A stretch of DNA of 64,000 bases from Syntrophotalea carbinolica DSM 2380 (GCF_000012885.1 NC_007498.2:3318001-3382000); one strand, 5' to 3'; shown: positions 9,491-18,502, counted from the stretch's first letter. Notes: generated from the letters alone by a model not told the origin. Translations and numbers: made by a program.

Positions 9491-10657
9491 CTACATGGCA
9501 GTTTTATACAGGCTGATAATATCGTTGATAGTGGTGATGCGCGGGTTGGTTAACGTGCAGATGTCTTTGGAAGCATTTTCAGCCAGAACCGGGATGTCAT
9601 CTTCCTTGACGCCCAACTCAGCGAGGCCGTCGGGGATGCCGACATCAGCGGACAACCTGCGGATCGCCGCAATGGCTTTTTCGGCCGCGTCCATGACGGA
9701 CAGACCTTCGACATCCTCTCCCATGGCGATGGCGATATCTCTGAATCGCTCGGGACAGGCGATGAGATTGAACTGTTCAACGACCGGCAACAACACGGCA
9801 TTGCAGACGCCATGGGGCAGGTTGTAAAAACCGCCCAGTTGATGCGCCATGGCATGTACATGTCCGACACTGGCATTGTTGAAAGCCATCCCGGCCAGAT
9901 ACTCGGCAAACGCCATGCGCTCACGCGCCTCGAGATCCTGGCCATTGGCCACGGCTTTGCGCAACCATTTGGCGATCAGTTCGATGGCCTGCAAACCACA
10001 GGCATCCGTCGCCGGGGTGGCAATCACCGAAACATAGGCTTCCACGGCGTGCGTCAGAGCATCCATACCGGTGGCAGCTGTCAGTGCCGGAGGCAAACCG
10101 AGCATCAGTACCGGATCGTTGATCGCCACCGACGGTGTGACCTGCGAGCCGGCAATGGGCATTTTGACGTGGGTATCGGTATTGGTGATAACGCAAAAGA
10201 AGGTCATTTCGCTGGCCGTGCCGGCGGTGGTGTTGATGGCAATTTTGGGCGGGGTCGCCTTGGTGATCTTGCCAAGCCCCTCATAATCGCGGATCGATCC
10301 ACCGTTGGCAGCGACCACCCCGATAGCCTTGGCGCAGTCGTGCGAACTGCCGCCGCCGAGAGAAACGATCAGGTCGCAACCGTTTTCCCGATAGACCTTC
10401 AGACCGGCCTCGACATTCTTGTCGGTTGGATTGGGTTCCGCCCCATCAAACAGAACCACCTGCAAGCCGGCTTGTTCGATGTTGGCCTGAATATCGCCCG
10501 CCATCCCCAGCTTGACGAGCCCTTTGTCCGTGACCAACAAGGCCTTTTGGCCTCCGAGTTTCTTAGCCTGCTCACCAGCCTGTTTGGCTGCCCCAACCCC
10601 CAACAGGCTGACGGTAGGAATATTGAATGCAAACGTCTGTTCTGCCAGTGCTCTCAT
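9491..10657 (-). CDS. iron-containing alcohol dehydrogenase (group III), paralogue 1
   Basis: A 388-residue Fe-dependent NAD(P)-linked alcohol dehydrogenase. GGGSSHDCAK (residues about 101-110) is the nucleotide-binding signature. Metal ligands are seen in MDALTHAVEAY (Asp and His four residues apart), MAHQLGG and LPHGVCNA. It interconverts primary alcohols or diols with aldehydes in the cytoplasm. The start at 10657 has AGGAGG 7 bp upstream. It lies 78 bp behind a close paralogue, with a stable hairpin in the gap. Substrate choice cannot be read from sequence; ethanol or another short-chain alcohol fits the neighbourhood. Confidence 0.93.
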   Translation of the reverse strand: MRALAEQTFAFNIPTVSLLGVGAAKQAGEQAKKLGGQKALLVTDKGLVKLGMAGDIQANIEQAGLQVVLFDGAEPNPTDKNVEAGLKVYRENGCDLIVSLGGGSSHDCAKAIGVVAANGGSIRDYEGLGKITKATPPKIAINTTAGTASEMTFFCVITNTDTHVKMPIAGSQVTPSVAINDPVLMLGLPPALTAATGMDALTHAVEAYVSVIATPATDACGLQAIELIAKWLRKAVANGQDLEARERMAFAEYLAGMAFNNASVGHVHAMAHQLGGFYNLPHGVCNAVLLPVVEQFNLIACPERFRDIAIAMGEDVEGLSVMDAAEKAIAAIRRLSADVGIPDGLAELGVKEDDIPVLAENASKDICTLTNPRITTINDIISLYKTAM

Positions 10658-10686
10658 AATTTCCTCCTCGAAAAAATGATGTCAGG

Positions 10687-10722
10687 AAACCTGTCGGCCA
10701 TGACGATGACATGGCCGACAGG
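10687..10722 (-). terminator. hairpin between the two alcohol dehydrogenases
   Basis: A perfect 13-bp inverted repeat, CCTGTCGGCCATG / CATGGCCGACAGG, with a 7-nt loop and only three T after it on the minus strand. It is likely a partial terminator or an mRNA processing/stability element that sets unequal expression of the two genes. Confidence 0.6.
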
Positions 10723-10735
10723 CTTTAGCGCGGCT

Positions 10736-11905
10736 TTACAGAGCTTTTTTATACAGCTCGATGATGTCCTCGACCTTCACGTTACGAGGGTTGAACAGGG
10801 TACACATATCATTCAGAGCGTTTTCGGCCATGATGGGGATATCCTTTTCCGTCACGCCGATTTCGGCGAGACCCGAGGGAATACCCACGTCCTTGGACAG
10901 GCGGCGGATGGCGGCCACGGCTTTTTCGGCGGCCTCCATAACACTCAAGCCGCTGATGTCCTCGCCCAGGCCTTCGGCCACCTTGGCGTATTTCTCGGCG
11001 TTGGCCATAAGGTTGAATTCACATACCACTGGCAGGCAAATGGCGTTGCACACACCGTGCGGCTTGCCCAGCAGGCTGCCCGGCTGATGAGCCATGGAGT
11101 GGACGATGCCGAGGCCGGCGCTGTTAAAGGCCATGCCGGCCAGGTATTCGGCATAGGCCATGGCGTCGCGAGCTTCCATATCGGCACCGTTGGCCACGGC
11201 CTTGCGCAGCCATTTTCCGATCAGGGAAATGGCCTGCAAAGCCACCGCATCGGTGATGGGATTGGAAAGCAGGGTGGTGACATAAGCCTCGATGGCATGC
11301 GTCAAAGCATCCATACCGGTGGCGGCGGTCAGCGCCGGAGGCAGGCCGACCATCAGAGCCGGATCGTTGATCGCCACGTCGGCGGTCAGACGGGCATCGC
11401 AGAACACCATCTTGACGTGGGTGTCGGTGTTGGTAACGACAGCGAAGCGGGTCATTTCGCTGGCGGTTCCGGCGGTGGTGTTGATGGAAATGTAAGGCGG
11501 CAGGTTGGCCTGCAGGGTATCGATGCCGGCCCAGTCGCGAATGTCGCCGCCGCTGGTTGCCATGATGGCCATACCCTTGCCGCAGTCGTGAGAACTACCG
11601 CCGCCGAAAGTGACCAGCAGATCGCAGCTGTTATCCTGCCAGACCTTCAGGCAGTCCCGTACGTTAACGTCGGTAGGATTGGGCTCGACGCCATCAAAAA
11701 CCGCAACCTGCAGGCCGGCTTGCTCGAGATACCCCTTGAGCGTATCGACCATGCCGAGCTTGACCAGACCGATGTCGGTCACGATCAGGGCCTTGGTACC
11801 GCCGAGCACCTTGGCCTGGTTGCCGATCTCCTTGACGGCACCGTTACCGAGCAGCGAGGTCGTGGGCATGAAAAATCCATAAACCTGTTCTGCCATTGCT
11901 CCCAT
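10736..11905 (-). CDS. iron-containing alcohol dehydrogenase (group III), paralogue 2
   Basis: A 389-residue paralogue of the next gene downstream, more than half identical by eye over the full length. It has the same nucleotide motif (GGGSSHDCGKG) and metal ligands (MDALTHAIEAY, MAHQPGS, PHGVCNA). The start at 11905 is preceded by AAGGAG. It is first in the pair, so it is probably transcribed more strongly than the paralogue behind the hairpin. It probably feeds aldehyde to the CoA-acylating dehydrogenase and the tungsten oxidoreductase encoded nearby. Its promoter lies in the long upstream gap but no sigma-54 box was found there. Confidence 0.93.
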   Translation of the reverse strand: MGAMAEQVYGFFMPTTSLLGNGAVKEIGNQAKVLGGTKALIVTDIGLVKLGMVDTLKGYLEQAGLQVAVFDGVEPNPTDVNVRDCLKVWQDNSCDLLVTFGGGSSHDCGKGMAIMATSGGDIRDWAGIDTLQANLPPYISINTTAGTASEMTRFAVVTNTDTHVKMVFCDARLTADVAINDPALMVGLPPALTAATGMDALTHAIEAYVTTLLSNPITDAVALQAISLIGKWLRKAVANGADMEARDAMAYAEYLAGMAFNSAGLGIVHSMAHQPGSLLGKPHGVCNAICLPVVCEFNLMANAEKYAKVAEGLGEDISGLSVMEAAEKAVAAIRRLSKDVGIPSGLAEIGVTEKDIPIMAENALNDMCTLFNPRNVKVEDIIELYKKAL

Positions 11906-12565
11906 AATGCAATTCTCCTTCTCTTGTGTGAGGGTTATACCTGACTCCGACTCCCATCGAATTCAGGCATTAAAAAGCATGCGGGTGATTCCAACATGCA
12001 CATAACAGCGGACCTCAATGGGATCCTCCTCCTGTTAAACAGCGTGAAACCACCCCGGATAAAAGCAGAGAACATACCAAAACCCGTAAACAGTTATTTA
12101 ACAGTTATTTCAATATGTTACAAAGGATCATGGAATGTCTGAAGAGCCCAGGGGTTGCAACATCTCCTGCGCACATAAAACGGTGTTTGTAAAAATCAAA
12201 CAGTGAATGAAGCAGATGGCCAAGAAGAAAGCTGGATGAACAAGGGGATGGGGACAGGGGTGCAAGAATTATTGATGGATATGCAAGATAGATTGAAATA
12301 TCGACCCCTTCGGGAAACAGGCTGTCCAATATCCGGAAGCATTCCCATTAAACCGGTGGAAACCACCATAAAAACGCTACAACAAGGGTAGATAAAAAGG
12401 AGACGTGCAGATAAAGGGGAAGGGGGCGCATGGGGTGGACAAACAACCATGCTCCCGTTTGCAAGAGATTGAACGACCTATAGGATTTTCTTTGTGCTGT
12501 TCGTAAACTTCGTGGTGAAAGCCTTGTTGTGTCCTCCCCCGCAAAGCCAAAACCCTGGCCTGGGC
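11906..12565. other. 660-bp intergenic region with tandem repeat
   Basis: No convincing gene; a 62-codon frame at 12203-12391 is unsupported. The left part is the promoter region of the alcohol dehydrogenase pair. The notable feature is the exact 11-bp tandem repeat at 12089-12110. Confidence 0.5.
12089..12110. repeat. 11-bp tandem repeat, possible operator
   Basis: AACAGTTATTT occurs twice head to tail without a gap, one helical turn apart, about 185 bp upstream of the first alcohol dehydrogenase. The spacing suits cooperative protein binding on one DNA face; no binding protein is known. Confidence 0.4.
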
Positions 12566-13993
12566 TCAGCTGTCGCCGGCCGGAGCCTGCCGCTTGAGGC
12601 GCTGATTGAGAGCCTGACGGGAGATGCCCAGCAGGGTGGAAGCAACGCCCTGGTTGCCCTTGGCCAGATCCATAGCGGCCGTAACCAGTACATTGTTCAT
12701 TTCCTTGAGGGTGGGGAATCGGCCGAAGAGGTTGCGCAGCCCTTCGGCATCGGGCCGGTCCTGGTCCGAGGGAGGAGCCTGTTCCGCCTGCTCGCGGCAG
12801 ATGATGCTTTTGAAGCTGTCCATGGAGAGCACACCGGACTGATGCCGGGCCACGGCATCGTAGACCATGGCCTGCAGTTCCCGCACGTTGCCGGGAAAGG
12901 CATAGCTGCCGAGAAGGCGCGACAGTTCCGGATTGGGCGCCGGGGCCTTTTTTTTGAATTCCCTGGCCGCCCTGGTGATGAAATAGTCGAGCAGAAAGGG
13001 AATGTCCTCTGTCCGTTCGCGCAACGGCGGAATATGCACATGGTGAGCGCAGAGACGGTAATACAGATCGCTGCGAAACAGCTCCTTGCCCATCATCTGC
13101 TGCAGGTTCTTGTTGGTGGCAACCACCACTCGGGTATCGCTCTTGCGCGGCACGTCGGAACCGATGGGGTAGTATTCCCCCTCCTGCAGCAGGCGCAGCA
13201 GCTTGACCTGGGAAGCTTCCCTGAGATCGCCGATTTCGTCCAGGAACAATGTCCCGCCGGCGGCCTGGGAAATCAACCCGGCCCGCGCACGCTCGGCACC
13301 GGTAAAAGCACCGCGTTCGTGGCCGAACAGGGTATCGGAGAACAGATTGTCGTCCAGTCCTGCGACGTTAACGCACACCAGTTTGCCGGACAGGCCGCTG
13401 AGTTGGTGAATGGCGGTGGCAAACAGTTCCTTGCCGGTACCGGTTTCGCCGGTAATGAGAATCGGCTGGCGGGAGCAGGAGATGACCTCCATGTAACGAA
13501 AGATACTGGTCATCTTCTTGCTGCCGGTAATAATCGGAGAAAACACTTCGGGGTGTTCGAGCTGGTCGGAAAGCAACTGCTCCTTAAGCAGGTGCACCTC
13601 GTTACGCAGACTGCATAATTCCAGGGTGCGCTGAACACTGGTAACGAAGCGGGTTTTATCGACCGGTTTGACCAGGTAATCGTGAGCGCCCGCTTTCATG
13701 CATTGCACCGCCAGCTCCAGCTCATCGCTGGCGGTCATGATAAGAACCGGGATATGGGGATACTTGCGACAGATGTCGAAGAGCAGTTCCTGACCCGAGA
13801 TGTGCGGCATGAACAGGTCGAGAATAATGACGCCGAAGTTGCGGCTGCCCAATAGCGACATGACCAGGCGACTGTCGTCGCAGGTTTCGACATCGCGGAT
13901 ACCGGCACTGCGCAAAATGGTGCGGGAACTGAAAAGAATGTTGGGCTCATCGTCGACCAGCAGAACCGGCAGGTTGTCACAAACAGGCGCCAT
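12566..13993 (-). CDS. NtrC-family sigma-54-dependent response regulator
   Basis: A 475-residue three-domain regulator. The receiver (residues about 10-125) has the acidic pair in LLVDDEP, phospho-Asp at about 59 (VIILDLFMP) and the conserved Lys in YLVKPVD. The AAA+ domain (about 145-380) has GETGTGKE, GAFTGA and GGTLFLDEIGDL. The Fis-type HTH is at the C-terminus (GVASTLLGISRQALNQRL). The start is set at ATG 13993, with AAGGAGG 9 bp upstream; a TTG nine bases earlier would abut that site. It sits inside the fermentation island, where three genes carry sigma-54 promoters, so it is the obvious candidate activator. Its sensor could be the five-PAS kinase at 21-24 kb, which is inference. Confidence 0.93.
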   Translation of the reverse strand: MAPVCDNLPVLLVDDEPNILFSSRTILRSAGIRDVETCDDSRLVMSLLGSRNFGVIILDLFMPHISGQELLFDICRKYPHIPVLIMTASDELELAVQCMKAGAHDYLVKPVDKTRFVTSVQRTLELCSLRNEVHLLKEQLLSDQLEHPEVFSPIITGSKKMTSIFRYMEVISCSRQPILITGETGTGKELFATAIHQLSGLSGKLVCVNVAGLDDNLFSDTLFGHERGAFTGAERARAGLISQAAGGTLFLDEIGDLREASQVKLLRLLQEGEYYPIGSDVPRKSDTRVVVATNKNLQQMMGKELFRSDLYYRLCAHHVHIPPLRERTEDIPFLLDYFITRAAREFKKKAPAPNPELSRLLGSYAFPGNVRELQAMVYDAVARHQSGVLSMDSFKSIICREQAEQAPPSDQDRPDAEGLRNLFGRFPTLKEMNNVLVTAAMDLAKGNQGVASTLLGISRQALNQRLKRQAPAGDS

Positions 13994-14019
13994 GGTTTCC
14001 AACCTCCTTCAGGATGGGT

Positions 14020-14047
14020 CCGGCGGACAGGAAAACCTGTCCGCCGG
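14020..14047. terminator. 12-bp hairpin between pta and the response regulator
   Basis: CCGGCGGACAGG / CCTGTCCGCCGG with an AAAA (TTTT on the minus strand) loop. It is strong but lacks a following T-run, so a factor-independent stop is uncertain; it may be a processing or stability element. Confidence 0.5.
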
Positions 14048-14134
14048 CTACGTTTCTCCGGGACGGTTCCCAGGGAACAGAAGCATTTTACCCGCCTTTG
14101 GCTGTTTTGGCCAGATGCGTGTCCCGGCGGGCTT

Positions 14135-15136
14135 TTATCCGCAAGCCTGCACGGCAGTCATGGCCACGGTGCTGACAATGTCCTCCACGGTACAGCCGCG
14201 GGACATGTCGTTGACCGGCCTGGCCAGTCCCTGCACCATCAGTCCGGCCGCCCGCGCCCCGGCGATGCGTTCGGTCAGCTTGTAACCGATGTTGCCGGCA
14301 TTGAGGTCCGGAAAAACCAGGGTATTGGCGTGACCGGCCACGAGGGAATCCGGGGCCTTCTTGCCGGCGACACTCGGAGCGATGGCGGCATCGAGTTGCA
14401 TTTCACCGTCAATGAGTTCATCCGGCGCCAGGCTGCGGGCGATTTCCACGGCCTGGCGCACCTTGTCCACCTCCTCGTGATCGGCACTACCCTGGGTGGA
14501 AAACGACAGCATTGCCACCCGCGCCTCCACACCGAGCAGGCTCCGACAACTGCGAGCGGTGGTCACGGCGATTTCCGCCAGCGCCCGTGCATCGGGCCTG
14601 GGGTTGACCACACAGTCGGCAAACAGCAGGGTACCGTTTACACCGAGATCGGGATTCGTTGTCACCATCAGCATCACCGACGATACGGTTCGGATACCTT
14701 CGGCGGTACCGACCACCTGCAATGCCGCACGCAACACATCGCCGGTACTGTTGAAGGCCCCTGCCACCGCACCGTCGGCATCGCCTTTGCGCACCATCAT
14801 GGCCGCGAAAAACAGATTATCCAGGGCCAGCAATTGCTTGCAGGCGGCATCCTCCGTCAGTCCCTTGTGCCGGCGCAGTTCCACCAGTTGCTCGACATAG
14901 TCCCGCAAACAGGAACTGGCGGCAGGCGCCACCAGTTCCACCCCGTTCAGGTCGGCACCGACACTCGCGGCCCTGGACGCCACGGATTCGGGATCTCCCA
15001 GCAGCACAATGCGAGCCAGTCCTTCCCGGGTGGCCTGGTCGGCCGCCAGCAACATGCGGTCATCATAACTTTCCGGCAACACGATGGTTTGCATGCAACC
15101 ACGGGCCTTTTGCTTGATCTGAGATATAACGTCCAT
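14135..15136 (-). CDS. pta: phosphate acetyl/butyryltransferase
   Basis: A 333-residue single-domain phosphotransacylase: PESYDDRMLLAADQA near the N-terminus, the GAVAGAFNSTGDVLRAALQ substrate loop and LVFPDLNAGNIGYKL near the C-terminus. It converts acyl-CoA plus phosphate to acyl-phosphate and CoA. Length and motifs fit the short Pta class rather than the long DRTGG-containing one. Start 15136 has GAGGA upstream. A near-perfect sigma-54 promoter lies 125 bp upstream. Together with the CoA-acylating aldehyde dehydrogenase and the kinase it completes a route from aldehyde to acid plus ATP. Confidence 0.92.
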   Translation of the reverse strand: MDVISQIKQKARGCMQTIVLPESYDDRMLLAADQATREGLARIVLLGDPESVASRAASVGADLNGVELVAPAASSCLRDYVEQLVELRRHKGLTEDAACKQLLALDNLFFAAMMVRKGDADGAVAGAFNSTGDVLRAALQVVGTAEGIRTVSSVMLMVTTNPDLGVNGTLLFADCVVNPRPDARALAEIAVTTARSCRSLLGVEARVAMLSFSTQGSADHEEVDKVRQAVEIARSLAPDELIDGEMQLDAAIAPSVAGKKAPDSLVAGHANTLVFPDLNAGNIGYKLTERIAGARAAGLMVQGLARPVNDMSRGCTVEDIVSTVAMTAVQACG

Positions 15137-15260
15137 TTTATGTCCTCGCTAAAATCCGGTTCGATAACCATTACCTGCCGGTAAATTCCGGAACCCGTCT
15201 GAATTTCTCCTGTTCAAAAAACGATGTATCCTGACGGTGCCGCTCCGCTATCCAATACAT

Positions 15261-15276
15261 AGCAGCACCCGTGCCA
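15261..15276 (-). promoter_or_regulatory. sigma-54 (-24/-12) promoter of pta
   Basis: On the minus strand: TGGCAC-GGGTG-CTGCT, against the consensus TGGCAC-N5-TTGCW. Both invariant GG and GC are present with the correct 10-nt spacing. It lies 125 bp upstream of the pta start. Confidence 0.85.
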
Positions 15277-15569
15277 CTACCACACGACCATGAAAACATC
15301 AGTAATAACAGGCATCTGCCCACCAGCCCCTGGATGGTTCCAGTCGTCCTGGGGGTGCAACAAACCTGGCACCGTCAACAAATATTGCATCCCGTCAACA
15401 ACGATTGCGACTACGCCCTATAACCCATTTTGCCAACGGCAGCTATCAACTCTTCGCGAAAATTGGGATGCGTGATGGAGGTCAGGGCTCTGCCCGTTGT
15501 GGGTCTGCTGCGATATTGCTCGGCAAGGAACATGAGAGTCTCTCCTTCTGTAATCTGAAACAGATGTGT

Positions 15570-15606
15570 AAAAGCCCCCGGCTCATGCCTTGAGAACCGG
15601 GGGCTT
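15570..15606 (-). terminator. terminator of the aldehyde dehydrogenase gene
   Basis: On the minus strand GCCCCCGG and CCGGGGGC form the base of a hairpin of about 30 nt, followed by TTTT. Confidence 0.85.
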
Positions 15607-15634
15607 GCAATCATCGATCACCTGGATACCGGTT

Positions 15635-16978
15635 CTAGTTTTCCGCAGGCTCCGGTTCCAACCGCCTGGCGGCCCGCTTGATATTGAGCAGGTTTTTGAA
15701 GGTGATATTTTCGGCGGTGATGTTGCCGCCGCGGGCACCGCAACCGAGGGTAAAAGACGGGGTCATGGCGCTGTAAAGGCCAACCACTCCGTGCATGGAA
15801 GGTTGGTTGAAAATCACCCGGCCGGCTGGCACCTTGACGGCATATTCGTTAAGAACCTCTTCGTTGCCGGAAAAGACCACCGCCGTATGTCCGGCGCCGC
15901 CGAATTCAAGTTGCCTGACCGCGGCATCGATGGCTTCATCCTTGCCGTCGGCGGTATACCAGCCGAGCACCGGGGAAAGCTTTTCATGGCTCATCCAGTC
16001 CTCCGAACCGATAGCGGACAACGGTACCAGCAGCAGGTTCACCGCGTCGGGCACACTGAACCCGGCCAATTGGGCGATGGTCTGCGGCGACTGTCCGACC
16101 ACCTGGGCGGCGACAACCCCACGCTGCTTGTCGAACATGATCTCTTCCAGTTGGGCTTTTTCCTCCATGGAACAGAGATACGCCCCCTTTTCTTTGAACA
16201 GTGCCAAAGCGCGGGAAGCGACCTCGGAATCGTCGAAAATCACCGATTGTTCGGTAAGACACAAGGTGCCGTAGTCGAAGGTTTTCGAAGCGATGACATC
16301 GCCGACCGCCATGTTCAGATTGGCGGTCTTTTCGATATACACGGGTACGTTGCCGGGACCGACACCGAGGGCCGGATGTCCGGAGCTATAGGCTGCCTTG
16401 ACCATCGCCCCCCCGCCGGTGGCAATAACCATATGGATGTCCGGATGGGTCATCAGGGCATTGGTCGCTTCGATGGACGGCTCCTCGATCCATTGGATGC
16501 AGTCGGCCGGTGCACCGGCCGCCACCGCCGCCTCAAGCAATACCCGGGCTGCTTCGGTACTGCACTGCTGGGCCCGGGGGTGGAACGCCAGGATGATGAC
16601 GTTGCGGCCCTTGATGGCGGAGAGGCATTTGAACATGGTAGTTGCCGTCGGATTGGTGGTGGGAGTGACCCCGGCGATGATGCCGAATGGCTCGGCAATC
16701 TGCAGGATGCCGTCTTCATCCTCCAGAATGCCGACGGATTTTTTGCCTTTCATGTTGTCGTAGACGACCTGACTGCCGAAGTGATTCTTGACAATCTTGT
16801 CCTCCAGCTTGCCGAGACCGGTTTCCTCTACGGCCATTTCCGCCAATCTGGTGGAGGCATCCACCCCCGCCTGGCACATGGCTTCTGTAACCTTGTCCAC
16901 CTGCTCCTGATTGAAAGTGCTGAAGGTCTTCAGGGCTATCTGGGCAGCCCGGACCATCTGGTCGATTGTTTTTGGCAT
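15635..16978 (-). CDS. CoA-acylating aldehyde dehydrogenase
   Basis: A 447-residue acetaldehyde/propionaldehyde dehydrogenase of the EutE/PduP/BphJ-like superfamily. It has the cofactor region GIIAGVTPTTNPTATTM, the glycine-rich IATGGGAMVKAAYSSG and the catalytic Cys at about 240 (FDYGTLCLTEQSV). It converts aldehyde, CoA and NAD to acyl-CoA. There is no N-terminal microcompartment-targeting extension of the PduP type and no shell genes nearby, so it is probably a free cytosolic enzyme. The start at 16978 has AGGAGGAG upstream. It lies 72 bp behind a small HTH gene and probably shares the kinase gene's transcript. Confidence 0.92.
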   Translation of the reverse strand: MPKTIDQMVRAAQIALKTFSTFNQEQVDKVTEAMCQAGVDASTRLAEMAVEETGLGKLEDKIVKNHFGSQVVYDNMKGKKSVGILEDEDGILQIAEPFGIIAGVTPTTNPTATTMFKCLSAIKGRNVIILAFHPRAQQCSTEAARVLLEAAVAAGAPADCIQWIEEPSIEATNALMTHPDIHMVIATGGGAMVKAAYSSGHPALGVGPGNVPVYIEKTANLNMAVGDVIASKTFDYGTLCLTEQSVIFDDSEVASRALALFKEKGAYLCSMEEKAQLEEIMFDKQRGVVAAQVVGQSPQTIAQLAGFSVPDAVNLLLVPLSAIGSEDWMSHEKLSPVLGWYTADGKDEAIDAAVRQLEFGGAGHTAVVFSGNEEVLNEYAVKVPAGRVIFNQPSMHGVVGLYSAMTPSFTLGCGARGGNITAENITFKNLLNIKRAARRLEPEPAEN

Positions 16979-17050
16979 GTTGATTCTCCTCCTGTGTGTT
17001 TGATCTGCATGAAAAGTCTCCGCCTTAATGGTGGAAACCGATGCGGCGGG

Positions 17051-17266
17051 TTATCTCTTGGATTGCCTCCCGCCTTCAATACAGCGATCTTCAAAATCCC
17101 AGTCGAATACCCGGGGTGAATGTTGCAGAAAAACTTTCCTCCAGCATCGATATTGTTCTTCCCCGATCTTGTATTCCCGACATATTTCCCGTACCGGACG
17201 TCCGGCCAGGCCCTCCAGGACAATGATGGCCTTGGTCTGTGAATCGAAAAAAAAGCGGATACTCAC
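17051..17266 (-). CDS. small HTH protein resembling IS3/IS911 transposase OrfA
   Basis: A 71-residue protein whose centre (KAIIVLEGLAGRPVREICRE followed by YKIGEEQYRCWRKVFLQ) matches the N-terminal HTH of IS3-family OrfA proteins. It begins at GTG 17266 with AAAGG about 10 nt upstream. No OrfB (DDE) frame and no terminal inverted repeats are visible, so it is a remnant or a domesticated DNA-binding protein. It sits between the kinase and the aldehyde dehydrogenase on the same strand. Whether it is expressed and functional cannot be told. Confidence 0.55.
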   Translation of the reverse strand: MSIRFFFDSQTKAIIVLEGLAGRPVREICREYKIGEEQYRCWRKVFLQHSPRVFDWDFEDRCIEGGRQSKR

Positions 17267-17328
17267 CTCGTGGGCCTTTCTTGACAGGTACTACGCGTTT
17301 CGGTCGGTAAGATGCCATCTTATCGTCA

Positions 17329-18414
17329 TCAACGCGGGGCATACTCCCGGGCGGTTTCTTCCCCGCAAAGCACACGCAGTGCGCCCAAGGCAAGGGCGAG
17401 CATCTCGTCTTCCCCCGGATAGGTCCACACCGGAGCGATGAAACCGATCCTGGTATTTATCCATTCGACCAGTTCGCTCCAGTGCGCCACCCCGCCGGTA
17501 AGGACGATGGCATCCACCTCGCCCTCCAGCACCGTCGCCATGGCGCCGATTTCCTTGGCGATCTGATAGGCCATGGCCCGTGCCACCTGCAGAGCCTTTT
17601 CGTCCCCGGCGGCAATGCGCCGGCCGACCTCGATGGCCGAATTGGTCCCCAGATAGGAAACCAGCCCCCCCTGCCCGATCAGCTTTTTTCTGATCTCCTT
17701 TTTGCTGCAGCCGCCTTCGAAACAGAGTTCGATCACATCGAGCAGCGGCAAGGTACCGCTGCGCTCCGGGGAAAATGGTCCTGCATCGAGCGCTCCGCTG
17801 ACGTCCACCATGCGACCTTGCCGATGGGCGGTGACGGAGACGCCCCCGCCGAGATGGGCGATGACCAGATTGAGATCTTCGTAGCGGGCACCATGATCGG
17901 CAGCGGCCCGACGCGCCACCGCCTTGATGTTCAGGGCATGGGCGATGCTGTGCCGTTCGATACCCGCAAGACCGGAAAAACGGGCCAGATCGTCCAGTTC
18001 ATCGACGGTCACCGGGTCGACGGTAAAGGCGGACACGCCGGCGAGACCGGCGATCTCTTCGGCCATCAGCACCCCCAGGTTGGAGGCATGTTCCCGGGGA
18101 CCAACGGCCCGCATTTCCACCAGCATGGCCTGGTTGACGGCGTAAGTACCGCTTTCGAGAGGCCCGAAAAGCCCGCCCCGGCCGACCACGGCATCGAGGC
18201 TTGTGACACCGATGCCGTGTTTTTCAAGCCACTGCAGCAGCGTGTCGCGCCGAAAGGCATACTGCTCAGGTACGTGGGCGAAGTCAGCCAGCTCGTGCGT
18301 GTCGTAACGCAGGGTCTCCTGCAACAGCAGGGTGTCGTTCTCGAACAGGGCGACCTTGGTCGATGTGGATCCTGGATTGATGGCGAGAATCCGATAATTG
18401 GTTTGTGTTGACAT
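17329..18414 (-). CDS. buk: butyrate kinase-family acyl kinase
   Basis: A 361-residue ASKHA-fold acyl kinase of the butyrate kinase type: ILAINPGSTSTKVALFEN (phosphate 1), AHLGGGVSVTAHRQGRMVD, the RSGTLPLLD region and VLTGGVAHW. Length fits Buk (about 355-360) rather than acetate kinase (about 400). It forms ATP and acid from acyl-phosphate. No other acyl kinase is in the window, so it probably works with the nearby Pta, perhaps on acetyl- or longer acyl-phosphate. The start is set at ATG 18414 with AAAGGA upstream; the longer frame to 18519 crosses the sigma-54 promoter. Confidence 0.9.
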   Translation of the reverse strand: MSTQTNYRILAINPGSTSTKVALFENDTLLLQETLRYDTHELADFAHVPEQYAFRRDTLLQWLEKHGIGVTSLDAVVGRGGLFGPLESGTYAVNQAMLVEMRAVGPREHASNLGVLMAEEIAGLAGVSAFTVDPVTVDELDDLARFSGLAGIERHSIAHALNIKAVARRAAADHGARYEDLNLVIAHLGGGVSVTAHRQGRMVDVSGALDAGPFSPERSGTLPLLDVIELCFEGGCSKKEIRKKLIGQGGLVSYLGTNSAIEVGRRIAAGDEKALQVARAMAYQIAKEIGAMATVLEGEVDAIVLTGGVAHWSELVEWINTRIGFIAPVWTYPGEDEMLALALGALRVLCGEETAREYAPR

Positions 18415-18502
18415 GGTTCCATCCTTTGCAGCTGATTTGAAATGGTCACCCGTCCCGGCAACCTGTTCATCCGGATTTTCCGGAAAGTGGAAACGCTTCA
18501 GG

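Larger units (their letters stand above)
15137..15634. other. intergenic region: pta promoter and aldehyde dehydrogenase terminator
   Basis: No gene. It holds the sigma-54 promoter of pta at its left and the terminator of the aldehyde dehydrogenase gene at its right. Confidence 0.7.

Noticed and set aside
9812-11944. 710-codon open frame on the plus strand across both alcohol dehydrogenases
   Set aside because: It is antisense to two well-conserved paralogous enzymes and its translation shows the Gly/His/Gln-rich text typical of a complementary GC-rich frame.
12042-12057. Possible sigma-54 promoter before the alcohol dehydrogenase pair
   Set aside because: Only the GG/GC spacing fits (GGGGTG-N5-ACGCT); too weak to call.
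12203-12391. 62-codon frame in the long gap before the alcohol dehydrogenases
   Set aside because: GTG start without a clear ribosome binding site and no recognisable product; could be a decayed gene but cannot be supported.
14083-14096. Possible sigma-54 promoter before the NtrC-type regulator
   Set aside because: GG and GC are correctly spaced on the minus strand, but the flanking bases (AGGCGG...ATGCT) match the consensus poorly.
15590-17119. 509-codon plus-strand frame
   Set aside because: Antisense shadow of the CoA-acylating aldehyde dehydrogenase; no ribosome binding site and no domain.
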